32,184 bases of DNA from Neorhizobium huautlense (GCF_030811685.1 NZ_JAUSRF010000030.1:1-32184), one strand, 5' to 3'. Shown: positions 9,092-17,242, counted from the first letter of the stretch. The notes: generated from the sequence alone by a model not told the origin. Translations and numbers: made by a program.

Positions 9092-9244
9092 GATCCGGCG
9101 AGAACCGGCCGGGCAGCCTCAATTGCTGCTCGCCCATGTCGACCGCTTCCGACAGACTGCCGCGCCATTTTTAAGTCCCTTGTAACAGCCGCCGCTCCTG
9201 ACACCGGCAGTTCACGCCAGCAGGACAATTTGAGAGACGCACAG

Positions 9245-9688
9245 ATGACCGATCACCTTCCATCCGCAAGCCGCCAGGGCTCGTTGGCTGCCCGGCTCGT
9301 TTCCGCGTCGCCGATCCGCACGCTGGCGCTACTCGCCCTTTGCGCCGCGTATATCCAGGGTCCGATCACTAAGATCCTCGATTTCGATGGAGCACTGGCG
9401 GAAATGCCGCATTTCGGACTGCTTCCGGCCCCGTTCTTTGCCGTCTCGGTCATCGTTTTCGAACTCGTCGCCTCCGCCATGGTGGTATCCGGCCTTTTGC
9501 GCTGGGCAGCCGCACTAGCATTATCCGGCTTCACGCTCCTCGCGACCTTCATCGCCCTGCGTTTCTGGGAGATGGCGCCGGGCATGGAGCGCTCGATGGC
9601 CGCCAATGCCTTTTTCGAGCATATCGGGCTCGCCGGTGCCTTCGTTCTCGTGGCCGCCATCGATCTCGGCAAGGATGCGGGCGAATGA
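9245..9688 (+). CDS. DoxX-family integral membrane protein
   Basis: A 147-residue protein with four predicted membrane segments, at about residues 23-40, 62-80, 86-105 and 122-140, and a motif pattern (YIQGPITKILDF near the first helix) typical of DoxX-like proteins. These are often subunits or partners of redox enzymes, but the role here is unknown. The ATG at 9245 is chosen over a TTG at 9230; the ribosome-binding site is weak. It overlaps the MFS gene by four bases (ATGA), so the two are co-translated. The 153-bp gap from the amidohydrolase shows no clear promoter. Confidence 0.82.
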   Translation: MTDHLPSASRQGSLAARLVSASPIRTLALLALCAAYIQGPITKILDFDGALAEMPHFGLLPAPFFAVSVIVFELVASAMVVSGLLRWAAALALSGFTLLATFIALRFWEMAPGMERSMAANAFFEHIGLAGAFVLVAAIDLGKDAGE

Positions 9689-11283
9689 GCCCGGCAAGCC
9701 CCCCGCGCGGAAGTTTTGCGCCGCTCGCCCAACCGGTCTTCGCAGTTCTCTGGGCCGCCACCGTGCTTGGCAATACCGGCAGTTTCATGCGCGACGTTGC
9801 AAGCTCATGGCTGATGACAGATCTCTCCGCGTCGCCCGCTGCCGTGGCGATGGTCCAGGCAGCCGGCACGCTTCCGATCTTTCTACTCGCCATTCCCGCC
9901 GGAGTGCTGACCGACATTCTCGACCGCCGCAAGTTCCTGATCGCTGTGCAACTCCTTCTGGCCTCCGTCAGCATCACGCTGATGATCCTGGCGCAGACGG
10001 GAATGCTCTCGGTCGGCGCCCTGATCGGGCTCACCTTCCTCGGCGGCGTTGGCGCTGCGTTGATGGGACCGACCTGGCAGGCGATCGTTCCGGAGCTGGT
10101 CGAACGCAAGGACATCAAGAGCGCCATTGCTCTCAATTCGCTCGGCATCAACATAGCCAGGTCGATCGGTCCTGCGGCCGGTGGGCTGCTGCTCGCCGCT
10201 TTCGGAGCGGGCGTGACTTATGGCGTCGATGTTGCGAGCTATCTGGTGGTCATCGCTGCACTGATCTGGTGGCCCCGGGCGAGCAAAACCGATGATGCGC
10301 TGGCCGAAGGTTTCTTCGGCGCCTTCCGGGCCGGCCTGCGATACACCCGCGCCAGCCGACCGCTGCATGTCGTGCTGCTGCGCGCGGCAGTCTTCTTTGC
10401 CTTCGCCAGCGCCGTCTGGGCTCTCCTACCGCTGGTTGCCCGACAAATGCTTGGTGGGGATGCGAGCTTCTACGGAATCTTGCTTGGCGCCGTCGGGGCC
10501 GGCGCGATCGGTGGAGCCTTTGTCATGCCGGTGCTGCGCGTACGGTTGAGCCCCGATGGGCTTCTGCTTAGTGCGGCGCTGACCGCTGCGGCCGTCATGG
10601 CCACACTGTCGCTTGCCCCACCGAAATGGATCGCCATCGTCGCTCTCCTGTTCCTGGGCGCTGCATGGATAACGGCACTGACGACGCTCAACGGCACCGC
10701 CCAGGCCGTCCTGCCCAACTGGGTACGGGGGCGCGGGCTTGCCGTCTATCTGACCGTCTTCAACGGCGCGATGACGGCGGGCAGTATTGGCTGGGGCGCG
10801 GTCGGCGAGGCCGCCGGCCTATCCGGTACGCTGCTGATCGGCGCTGCGGGACTGGCTGTCGCCGGTGTCGTCATGCACCGGCTGAAACTGCCGGCCGGCG
10901 ACGCGGACATGGTGCCGTCCAACCACTGGCCCGAACCCCTTGTCGCGGAACCGGTCGGCCATGATCGCGGCCCGGTCCTCATCCTCATCGAATACAATGT
11001 CGAAAAGCACAGTCGCACAGCGTTTCTCCATGCGATCGATAAGCTCTCGCACGAAAGACGACGCGATGGCGCCTATGGATGGGGCGTGACCGAGGACAGC
11101 GCCGATCCGCAAAAGATGGTCGAATGGTTCATGGTCGAATCCTGGGCCGAGCACCTGCGTCAACACAGGCGGGTCTCGAATGCCGATGCCGATTTGCAGG
11201 GCGAGCTTCTGACCTATCACAAAGGTCCTGATAAGCCGGTCGTCCGCCACTTTCTGGCGATCAACCGGCCGGGCAAAGCCTGA
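9685..11283 (+). CDS. MFS transporter (MFS_3/EntS type) with fused C-terminal domain
   Basis: A 532-residue protein. Residues 1 to about 400 are a major-facilitator domain of 11-12 helices, with the loop motif GVLTDILDRRKFLI between helices 2 and 3, as in MFS_3 (enterobactin-exporter-like) proteins. After helix 12 a soluble cytoplasmic domain of about 110 residues starts near VLILIEYNVEKHSRTAFLHA and includes a WGVTEDSADPQKMVEWF segment. It resembles the ferredoxin-like antibiotic-biosynthesis-monooxygenase fold found fused to some MFS_3 proteins. Probably an exporter for a substrate or product of the cluster; direction and ligand are inference. Confidence 0.88.
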   Translation: MSPASPPRGSFAPLAQPVFAVLWAATVLGNTGSFMRDVASSWLMTDLSASPAAVAMVQAAGTLPIFLLAIPAGVLTDILDRRKFLIAVQLLLASVSITLMILAQTGMLSVGALIGLTFLGGVGAALMGPTWQAIVPELVERKDIKSAIALNSLGINIARSIGPAAGGLLLAAFGAGVTYGVDVASYLVVIAALIWWPRASKTDDALAEGFFGAFRAGLRYTRASRPLHVVLLRAAVFFAFASAVWALLPLVARQMLGGDASFYGILLGAVGAGAIGGAFVMPVLRVRLSPDGLLLSAALTAAAVMATLSLAPPKWIAIVALLFLGAAWITALTTLNGTAQAVLPNWVRGRGLAVYLTVFNGAMTAGSIGWGAVGEAAGLSGTLLIGAAGLAVAGVVMHRLKLPAGDADMVPSNHWPEPLVAEPVGHDRGPVLILIEYNVEKHSRTAFLHAIDKLSHERRRDGAYGWGVTEDSADPQKMVEWFMVESWAEHLRQHRRVSNADADLQGELLTYHKGPDKPVVRHFLAINRPGKA

Positions 11284-11284
11284 T

Positions 11285-11300
11285 CCAAAGCCACCTTTGG
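11285..11300 (+). terminator. Short hairpin after the MFS gene
   Basis: CCAAAG-CCAC-CTTTGG, a 6-bp stem with a 4-base loop two bases after the MFS stop, between convergent genes. No U-run follows, so it is a weak terminator candidate. Confidence 0.3.
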
Positions 11301-11421
11301 AAGGAGCAAGCCGAATCAAGCCCTCTCGATAGTGGGAGAAGTAGCGACATTGCAGTGCAACGTAGTGGCAGTCTTGCCGAGAACTACGGTGACTGAGTTC
11401 TTTGACAATCAAATATCGATA

Positions 11422-12219
11422 TCAGGGGACATCGAGGCTGGCATCGTCGTGTAATTCGTCCACATAACAGGGATATTCCTGCCGCTGACGGGCAGAGACC
11501 TGCGCATCAATGTCAATGAACATGATGGCCGAACTGGTTTCAGTCCGCCCAGCCAGCCCGCCCCCGGGAGTGATGGCAAAGCCGCCCCCGCCGAAGCGCG
11601 GACCATCCCCAGATTGCCGCACCCTGTTCGAACTGACGACATAGCTCCCAGACACGATTGAGGCCATCTTGCCAGCAGTTATCCAACTTTCGTGGGAAGA
11701 ACCGGTCGCCCGAGGAACGGCAATCAGATCAGCTCCCCGTCGGCCATATTGTCTGGCATGTTCGTTGAACATGAGTTCGGTGCACAGGAGGACGCCTACA
11801 CCTAGCCCGCAAATATGCTGGATGTTGAAGCGCCCATCGCCTCGGCTGAACCAGGACACCTCGGACCAACCGGGCTCCTGCGGAAGGTATGTCTTCGTAT
11901 GCAGGGGGCGAACCTGGCCGTTCTCGATGAAGATCGCCTCATTGACGAGACGGTCGGCGAGGAGCGCTGGGCGACTTGTTATAACAGCCGGAATGTTCAG
12001 TGCGGCGAGAGCAGCAGTGCCAGCTTCGTGGATCTCAACACTTTGCCGTGCGTCCTCCATGGCAAAATCCTCCTTTCGAGCCAGCCACTGACCGAAGGGC
12101 ATTTCATTCATTACCATTATATCGGGCCGGCGATGGACGAGAGCCTGGGCAAATTGGTCCCACGCCGTTCCATGCGGGCGCAAGCCATCCATCATTTCGA
12201 CGTAAGCACAAACAGGCAT
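11422..12219 (-). CDS. Nitrilase-superfamily carbon-nitrogen hydrolase
   Basis: A 265-residue cytoplasmic amidase or nitrilase-like enzyme. The catalytic triad is visible: Glu39 in MVMNEMPFG, Lys109 in LHTKTYLP, Cys146 in LLCTELMFNEHA. The start at 12219 (MPVCAY) is preferred over 12243 because GGAGG ends five bases upstream and the extra N-terminal residues have no family counterpart. A dyad TGACCT-AGC-AGGTCA lies 31 bp upstream. It lies 117 bp downstream of the TetR gene on the same strand and may form an operon with it or have its own regulated promoter. Hydrolysis of an amide is the likely reaction; the substrate is unknown. Confidence 0.87.
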   Translation of the reverse strand: MPVCAYVEMMDGLRPHGTAWDQFAQALVHRRPDIMVMNEMPFGQWLARKEDFAMEDARQSVEIHEAGTAALAALNIPAVITSRPALLADRLVNEAIFIENGQVRPLHTKTYLPQEPGWSEVSWFSRGDGRFNIQHICGLGVGVLLCTELMFNEHARQYGRRGADLIAVPRATGSSHESWITAGKMASIVSGSYVVSSNRVRQSGDGPRFGGGGFAITPGGGLAGRTETSSAIMFIDIDAQVSARQRQEYPCYVDELHDDASLDVP

Positions 12220-12249
12220 ATTTCCTCCAACGCAAAAGAGCATAGTTCT

Positions 12250-12264
12250 TGACCTAGCAGGTCA
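12250..12264. promoter_or_regulatory. Palindromic operator upstream of the nitrilase gene
   Basis: TGACCT-AGC-AGGTCA is a perfect 6-bp inverted repeat with a 3-base centre, 31 bases upstream of the nitrilase start. It has the size of TetR- or GntR-type sites but differs from the palindrome at 12970, so it may bind another regulator. Confidence 0.45.
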
Positions 12265-12336
12265 GAGTCTCTGGGCTGGCCATGAAATCCTGCTAAATGC
12301 CCGGTATATGTAGCGGATCACGGTGTTCGGCGTCGC

Positions 12337-12909
12337 TTAAGAGCTAACTCTAGACAATGACGTCGCAACCGCTGCATTCTTAGCTTCTTCGATGGAGAGG
12401 CGGACCGCTCGCTTCATTGCATCCTTCTCCCCGAATATGGCAACAAAAGCCGTGGCACCTTCCAAGCGAGCCAATGTGTCAGTCGCGATGTTCCGAGCGA
12501 CATCGGCAGGCATGGCGCGGGACAAGATGCTGGACAGATGATCGCGGTGCGCTTGAAAAAAGGCTCTGACTGCATCCTTGGCAATCGGGGTCTCGTCACT
12601 CGTGCCATAAGCTAGATGCAGGCCTACGCATCGCCCGCGATCGGTGAGCGTCGTCGCAATCAGTTCTATAACGTCGGCGAACTCGACGTCCCATTGCCTT
12701 GATCCCCGGTCTCGATCACCGAACGTCTCTTGCAAAGTGAGATCCAGGACCGCCGGAACGAGAGCTTCCTTGTTGGGAAAGCGGACGTATAGCGATGATT
12801 TCTTCAGGCCAACGGCATCCGCGAGGTCGTTCATCGACGCCCCGGCATACCCTTTCGATCGAAACAATTCCCTCGCAGTCGATACGATCGTTTCTCTCAT
12901 GACTTTCAT
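12337..12909 (-). CDS. TetR-family transcriptional regulator
   Basis: A 190-residue protein. The N-terminal TetR helix-turn-helix spans about residues 8-52: IVSTARELFRSKGYAGASMN, then DLADAVGLKKSSLYVRFPNK. The remaining helices form the ligand-binding and dimerisation domain, which has no identifiable ligand. The start at 12909 is supported by GGAGAAG seven bases upstream; a second ATG lies three codons in. The gene diverges from the alpha/beta hydrolase at 13043, and a palindrome inside that promoter (12970-12983) is the probable operator, so it likely represses the hydrolase and itself, with release by a substrate. Confidence 0.92.
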   Translation of the reverse strand: MKVMRETIVSTARELFRSKGYAGASMNDLADAVGLKKSSLYVRFPNKEALVPAVLDLTLQETFGDRDRGSRQWDVEFADVIELIATTLTDRGRCVGLHLAYGTSDETPIAKDAVRAFFQAHRDHLSSILSRAMPADVARNIATDTLARLEGATAFVAIFGEKDAMKRAVRLSIEEAKNAAVATSLSRVSS

Positions 12910-12961
12910 GCGTCTTCTCCGAGCCGGGTTCTATGGCACTTGTTACAGCAACCTCGAAGGG

Positions 12962-12989
12962 TTGACAACCGACCGTTCGGTCGTATTTT
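12962..12989 (+). promoter_or_regulatory. Promoter of the alpha/beta hydrolase with embedded TetR operator
   Basis: TTGACA (12962-12967) and TATTTT (12984-12989) are separated by 16 bases. The spacer contains the palindrome CGACCG-TT-CGGTCG (12970-12983), which resembles known TetR-family (NemR-like) boxes. A repressor bound here would block the promoter directly. The adjacent divergent TetR gene is the obvious candidate. Confidence 0.7.
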
Positions 12990-13042
12990 ACATCCATCCG
13001 TTGAACGTTGGTTTGCCGAAACCTTTGAGAAGGAGTTCCAAA

Positions 13043-13900
13043 ATGGTCGTGAGCTACAAAACGCAAAAAGTTATGGACGTCGAGGTTTTCTATAGAGAGG
13101 CTGGTTCTAAGGAAGCGCCGGTGCTTCTTCTCCTTCACGGTTTTCCGTCATCCAGCCACATGTACCGTGATCTGATCCCGCTGTTGGCAGATCGGTACCG
13201 CGTCATCGCACCAGATCTTCCCGGGTTTGGACGAACGATCTCACCTCCACGTGCGGATTTTGCTTACACTTTCGATAGCCTTGCCGCCGTCATGACAGGC
13301 TTTACAGAGGCGCTCGGCCTCAGCCGCTATGCACTTTACGTGTTCGACTACGGCGCACCGGTCGGGTTCAGAATGGCAACGGCCAATCCGGAGCGGATCA
13401 CCGCCATAATCAGCCAGAATGGCAACGCCTACATTGACGGGTTCAGTGATGAATGGACCGCCTGGGAGGCCTATTGGCGGGACCCTTCCGCCGAAAACAG
13501 AGAGGCATGTCGAGCGTCCCTGTCTCCGGAGGTGATCGAGAATTGGCAATACCGCACCGGGACATCAAAGGAGCGACTTTCGCCCGATGGATACCAGCTT
13601 GATATCGCGTTCATGTCGCGGCCGGGTGGGGAAGACATTCAACTTGATCTTATCCTCGACTACAGAACAAACATCGACCGGTATGGCGAATTTCAGGCGT
13701 ATTTCCGGGATCACCAACCTCCGTTCCTGGCGGTCTGGGGCAGACATGATCCAGCATTCGTCCCGGCGGGTGCCGAGGCCTACAAGCGCGACCTGCCCGC
13801 CGCAGAAGTCCATCTGCTCGATACCGGCCATTTTGCTTTGGAAACACATGTCGACGAGATCGCTCAGTTCATCCGAAGCTTCCTGATCAGATACGTCTGA
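13043..13900 (+). CDS. Alpha/beta hydrolase (haloalkane dehalogenase / epoxide hydrolase-like)
   Basis: A 285-residue hydrolase. The oxyanion motif LLHGFPSSSHMYR is near residue 35. The nucleophile position is an aspartate, Asp102 in YVFDYGAPVG, as in dehalogenases and epoxide hydrolases rather than the Ser of esterases. Asp236 (WGRHDPAF) and His263 (TGHFALE) complete the triad. The start at 13043 follows GAGAAGGAG; the open frame upstream (from 12644) runs antisense through the TetR gene and is not used. It is driven by the promoter at 12962, which carries the TetR operator. The substrate is unknown; a haloalkane or epoxide is suggested only by the Asp nucleophile. Confidence 0.9.
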   Translation: MVVSYKTQKVMDVEVFYREAGSKEAPVLLLLHGFPSSSHMYRDLIPLLADRYRVIAPDLPGFGRTISPPRADFAYTFDSLAAVMTGFTEALGLSRYALYVFDYGAPVGFRMATANPERITAIISQNGNAYIDGFSDEWTAWEAYWRDPSAENREACRASLSPEVIENWQYRTGTSKERLSPDGYQLDIAFMSRPGGEDIQLDLILDYRTNIDRYGEFQAYFRDHQPPFLAVWGRHDPAFVPAGAEAYKRDLPAAEVHLLDTGHFALETHVDEIAQFIRSFLIRYV

Positions 13901-14160
13901 GCTCGATACGACAGTCTGCGCTCAAGTTCGGCTCCCGCATCACTGAAAGGGAGACAATGGATGACGCTACGAGGGCAGACAGGTACGGGTCATGAACCAG
14001 TCCCAGCGTTCCCGCTCACGCAACAGAGTTATGCGTGTCACGAACCTACGGCATCCAACAGGCACCACGACATACTGTCCGCTAATTCGGTTTGCGCCTT
14101 CGGTGTCGGCGCGAATGACCTGAAACACGTCAACTTAGCTAGGAAGAAAGGAACAGAAAT

Positions 14161-14901
14161 ATGATCAATCTTGAAGGCAAACGTGCACTAGTAACCGGCG
14201 GCTCGCGAGGCATTGGTGCTGCGATCGCGTTGGCGCTGGCAGAAAACGGCGCGGATGTCGCGTTCACCTATCAACGCTCCGCCGAGAAGGCTTCAAAGGT
14301 AACGGAAGCGATCGGAAAGTTGGGGCGCCGTGTGGCTGCGATCCAGGCGGACAGTGCCGACCCTGAGGCAATTGCCAGCTCCGTAAGCGAGGCCATCTCC
14401 GTTTTGGGCGGGCTGGACATCCTCGTGAACAGCGCTGCAATTGGCCACAACGGAATGATCGCAGACCTTGATGTTTCTGCATATCAGACGTTGATGGATG
14501 TGAACGTACGAGCTCCGGTCCTGTTCGCGAAGGCCGTCATCCCGCATCTCGCCAACGGCGGCCGCATTGTCACAATCGGCTCGGCTCTGGGTGAGCGAGT
14601 ACCGTTCCCCGGCATTACCCCCTACGCAATGTCTAAAGCAGCACTGACATCCTTCACACGCGGTCTTTCGCGAGAACTTGGTCCGAGTGGTATCACCGTC
14701 AATCTTGTGCAACCCGGAGCAACTGACACGGAGAGCAACCCGGCGGATGGACCAGCCGCGGACTTGCAGAAGAGCTTGACGTCCTTGGGGCGCTACGGCG
14801 AACCACGGGAGATTGCCAACGCTGTGGTGTTTCTCGCAAGTCCAGCCGCGAGTGTTATCACGGGCGCCATTCTGACCGCAGACGGCGGTGCTATCGCTTG
14901 A
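14161..14901 (+). CDS. Short-chain dehydrogenase/reductase (SDR)
   Basis: A 246-residue classical SDR. The cofactor motif TGGSRGIG is at residues 12-19, the structural NSAAIG at about 90-95, and the catalytic set is Ser141, Tyr155 and Lys159 (TPYAMSKAAL). The C-terminus ITGAILTADGGAIA is typical. An arginine or lysine near the end of strand 2 (TYQRSAEKA) suggests NADP(H). The ribosome-binding site AGAAAGGAA lies 8 bases before the ATG. The 260 bp upstream (13901-14160) hold no convincing gene. It leads the SDR-RidA pair and probably oxidises or reduces an alcohol/ketone intermediate. Confidence 0.93.
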   Translation: MINLEGKRALVTGGSRGIGAAIALALAENGADVAFTYQRSAEKASKVTEAIGKLGRRVAAIQADSADPEAIASSVSEAISVLGGLDILVNSAAIGHNGMIADLDVSAYQTLMDVNVRAPVLFAKAVIPHLANGGRIVTIGSALGERVPFPGITPYAMSKAALTSFTRGLSRELGPSGITVNLVQPGATDTESNPADGPAADLQKSLTSLGRYGEPREIANAVVFLASPAASVITGAILTADGGAIA

Positions 14902-15015
14902 TTTTCTCGTGAATGGATATTTGCACCCACCGTTGATCCCCTGCGTTTACCAGCCAATAGATCACTTCGGTGGGCGCCTTCTCCATGCTTCAACTTTTAA
15001 CGATAGGAGACCTTG

Positions 15016-15417
15016 ATGGCTAAGCCTGAACTTTTCGTCACACCTGGGTACGGGCAGAAATTCCACGAGCTCTTACACTTTTCGCAAGCGCTCAAAATCG
15101 GTGATCGCGTCGAGATATCCGGCCAAGGCGGATGGAACGATGAACTCGAAATCCCCGATGCGATCGTGAGCGAGATCGAGCTAGCGTTTGAGAATGTCCA
15201 GCGAACCTTGGCCGCGGCTGGCGCGGAGTGGAAGGATGTCGTGCATGTTAATTCTTATCACGTTGGAGGCTTTCCGCCGATCGTGAACCAGACGATCACC
15301 CGTCTCTTCCGCAAGTACATGCCCGATCGCGCTCCGATTTGGACGCAAACCGGTATCGAAGCCCTTGGGCTCCCCGCCATGCGAATTGAGATTCGTGTCA
15401 CTGCCATTCTGGAATGA
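15016..15417 (+). CDS. RidA (YjgF/YER057c/UK114) family protein
   Basis: A 133-residue member of the Rid family, which hydrolyses reactive enamines/imines or related intermediates. The terminal segment LPAMRIEIRVTAILE carries the conserved arginine (Arg123) that anchors the substrate carboxylate in active RidA proteins. The middle segment NVQRTLAAAGAEWKDVVHVN is also diagnostic. The ATG at 15016 is preferred over the TTG just before it; ATAGGAGA is 5-6 bases upstream. It follows the SDR gene by 114 bp on the same strand. Several Rid subfamilies sit in catabolic operons, as here. Confidence 0.9.
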   Translation: MAKPELFVTPGYGQKFHELLHFSQALKIGDRVEISGQGGWNDELEIPDAIVSEIELAFENVQRTLAAAGAEWKDVVHVNSYHVGGFPPIVNQTITRLFRKYMPDRAPIWTQTGIEALGLPAMRIEIRVTAILE

Positions 15418-15445
15418 CAGCCTGTCACGACAGCAATATCGCACA

Positions 15446-15883
15446 ATGAGTAGTCGCTCTGAGCAACGGCCGATCTATGGCTGTAGCAAGCTGAAGGTCT
15501 TTGCGATTGCCGCCTCAGTATTCCAGCTAGGAGAACGTGCTGAAGACCGACAGCTGCCCCATTCCCACACCCCAGGAGCGCTCCTTCCTAGATATCCAGC
15601 AAGCAGCCGAACAGAAAATGCTGAAAAGGTGTCGCGCGCCATCTCCGATGCGGTAACCGAAGTTGCAACGAACGTTCGGGACGCCGGATTGAGCTTCGAA
15701 CCCACCAGTGAAGGCTACCTCATGTTTGCGGTTCAGCAGGCAACGTTCGTGCGTCTTTGCGGTGGCGATCCGGATACGCTGCGGGGAGGAAACCCGGAGG
15801 TTGGCGATCATGTCGTTCAAAACTGTCGCAACATCATCGACACCTATTGGAAGAGCCAGTCTGCGCACACCACGACGCCCTGA
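15446..15883 (+). CDS. Hypothetical protein, possibly a decayed regulator C-terminal domain
   Basis: An open frame after RidA. The first 50 residues look non-coding, while the stretch from about 15610 to 15870 (AEKVSRAISDAVTEVATNVR, later GYLMFAVQQATFVRL and VVQNCRNIIDTYWKS) looks like real helical protein. It could be the ligand-binding half of a lost TetR-type gene, but no helix-turn-helix is present. There is no good ribosome-binding site. The start is uncertain and the gene may be dead. Confidence 0.4.
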   Translation: MSSRSEQRPIYGCSKLKVFAIAASVFQLGERAEDRQLPHSHTPGALLPRYPASSRTENAEKVSRAISDAVTEVATNVRDAGLSFEPTSEGYLMFAVQQATFVRLCGGDPDTLRGGNPEVGDHVVQNCRNIIDTYWKSQSAHTTTP

Positions 15884-15937
15884 CAGACGCCTCACCTTTC
15901 GCAAATAATCGGTTACAGCAATAAACGAGGTCCATCA

Positions 15938-16087
15938 TGGAAATGGGAATACCTGACAGTCGACAAAACGCTCGATAATCATCAGATGAACGAACTTGGT
16001 GAAGCCGGGTGGGAACTGGTTGCGGTCGTTTCCCCAGCGCACTTTGTCTTTCATTATTATTTCAAAAGAATAGCTCAGTCGCTGTAG
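15938..16087 (+). pseudogene. DUF4177-like small protein, start frame broken
   Basis: An open frame of 49 codons encodes KWEYLTVDKTLDNHQMNELG followed by EAGWELVAVVSPAHFVFHYYFKR, the pattern of DUF4177 proteins. No ATG, GTG or TTG exists in this frame back to the preceding stop at 15881. The only ATG (15937) is one base out of frame, behind a CGAGG ribosome-binding site, and as read gives a 13-residue peptide. A single-base indel near 15940 most simply explains this. Confidence 0.6.
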
Positions 16088-16103
16088 CAGCTCTCAAACG
16101 ACT

Positions 16104-16122
16104 CAGACGCTTGAGGCGTCTG
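16104..16122 (+). terminator. Hairpin after the DUF4177 remnant
   Basis: CAGACGC-TTGAG-GCGTCTG, a perfect 7-bp GC-rich stem with a 5-base loop, 16 bases after the remnant's stop. No U-run. Candidate terminator separating the RidA region from the MDR gene. Confidence 0.45.
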
Positions 16123-16285
16123 GCCGTATAGCAACCCAAGTGGTGCCCGGGAGCACAGGAGATGACATCGATCCGGCATCTCAAGAGCTGCGCAACCCCT
16201 TATCAAGTTGGGCAGAGCAGCTGAGCGCTACAATTTAGGGTCCGAGAATGACAGTGGGCCCGCCGGCCCGGAAAAGGAGTAAACT

Positions 16286-17242
16286 ATGAAGGCTGCAGTC
16301 TATGACAACCCTGGTGTTCCCGTCGTTCTCGAGTACGCCGATATGCCGGATCCTATCTGTGGACTGGGCGATGTGCTCATCGCCGTCGAGGCTATCTCTA
16401 TCGAGGGAGGCGACCTGATCAATCGCCGTTCGACGAAACAGCAACCCCGGTGGATTGTCGGTTACGCCGCCGCGGGAACGATTGTTGCCGTCGGCGAAAA
16501 CGTCAAGCACCGGACCGTCGGAGAGAAGGTGGCCGCCTTCAACATGCAGGGATCGCATGCCGAGCTCTGGGCTGTGCCCGAAACACGCACATGGATAGTC
16601 CCCGATGGCTTGGGCATGGCCGAGGCGGCGGTACTGCCGATTTCGTTTGGTACGGCGTATCACTGCGTAATCACCAAGGGACAGGTGCGAGCGGACGAGA
16701 CAGTGCTGATCCAAGCGGCCGCGGGTGGTGTCGGACTTGCCGCGGTTCAGCTAGCACGGCAAGCCGGGGCAAAGGTGATCGCCGTAGCCAGTGGCGATGA
16801 AAGGCAGGCGCGACTACGCGCGCTCGGTGCGGCCCATTCTATCGACCGCCACAACCAGGATGTGGTTGAAGAGGTTCGGCGGCTGACGGGCGGCAAGGGC
16901 GCGGATCTCGTCATCGATCCCGTCGGTTCAACCTTGCAGAGTTCGCTGTTGGCGCTAGCCCCCGAAGGGCGTTTGGTTTTCGTCGGCAATGCAGGGGGAG
17001 GCGCATTAGCCGTCGATCTCTGGCAACCGATGCAGAATAACCAAACGCTGCACGGCGTGTTCATGGGAGCGCTATTCGAACGGCCCGCGGTACACGAAAC
17101 CGTCGACGCGCTCCTCAAGACCGCGGCCGAACGGGGCTTGGAGGTCGTCATCGATCGGACGTTCTCCCTCAAGGATGCAGCCTCGGCGCATGAGCACGCC
17201 GAGACGGCAAAACCTCTGGGTCGGGTCGTGATGAAGGTCTGA
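16286..17242 (+). CDS. Zinc-independent MDR oxidoreductase (quinone oxidoreductase-like)
   Basis: A 318-residue medium-chain dehydrogenase/reductase. The GroES-like catalytic domain covers about residues 1-125, the Rossmann domain follows with QAAAGGVGLAAVQLARQAGA at about 143-162, and the family C-terminus GRVVMKV is present. The zinc-ligand cysteines of alcohol dehydrogenases are absent, which points to the quinone oxidoreductase (QOR/zeta-crystallin) branch that reduces enones or quinones with NADPH. AAAAGGAG is 6-7 bases upstream of the ATG. It lies 43 bp before the second alpha/beta hydrolase, probably one transcript. Confidence 0.9.
   Translation: MKAAVYDNPGVPVVLEYADMPDPICGLGDVLIAVEAISIEGGDLINRRSTKQQPRWIVGYAAAGTIVAVGENVKHRTVGEKVAAFNMQGSHAELWAVPETRTWIVPDGLGMAEAAVLPISFGTAYHCVITKGQVRADETVLIQAAAGGVGLAAVQLARQAGAKVIAVASGDERQARLRALGAAHSIDRHNQDVVEEVRRLTGGKGADLVIDPVGSTLQSSLLALAPEGRLVFVGNAGGGALAVDLWQPMQNNQTLHGVFMGALFERPAVHETVDALLKTAAERGLEVVIDRTFSLKDAASAHEHAETAKPLGRVVMKV

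Noticed and set aside
12644..13042. Upstream part of the hydrolase frame
   Set aside because: It runs antisense through the TetR gene and across its promoter; the real start at 13043 has a strong ribosome-binding site.
13961..14164. 67-codon frame between hydrolase and SDR
   Set aside because: No ribosome-binding site or recognisable composition, and it overlaps the SDR start.
14927..14972. CCCACCG ... CGGTGGG dyad between SDR and RidA
   Set aside because: The arms are separated by more than 30 bases and the site has no U-run; too weak to call a terminator or operator.
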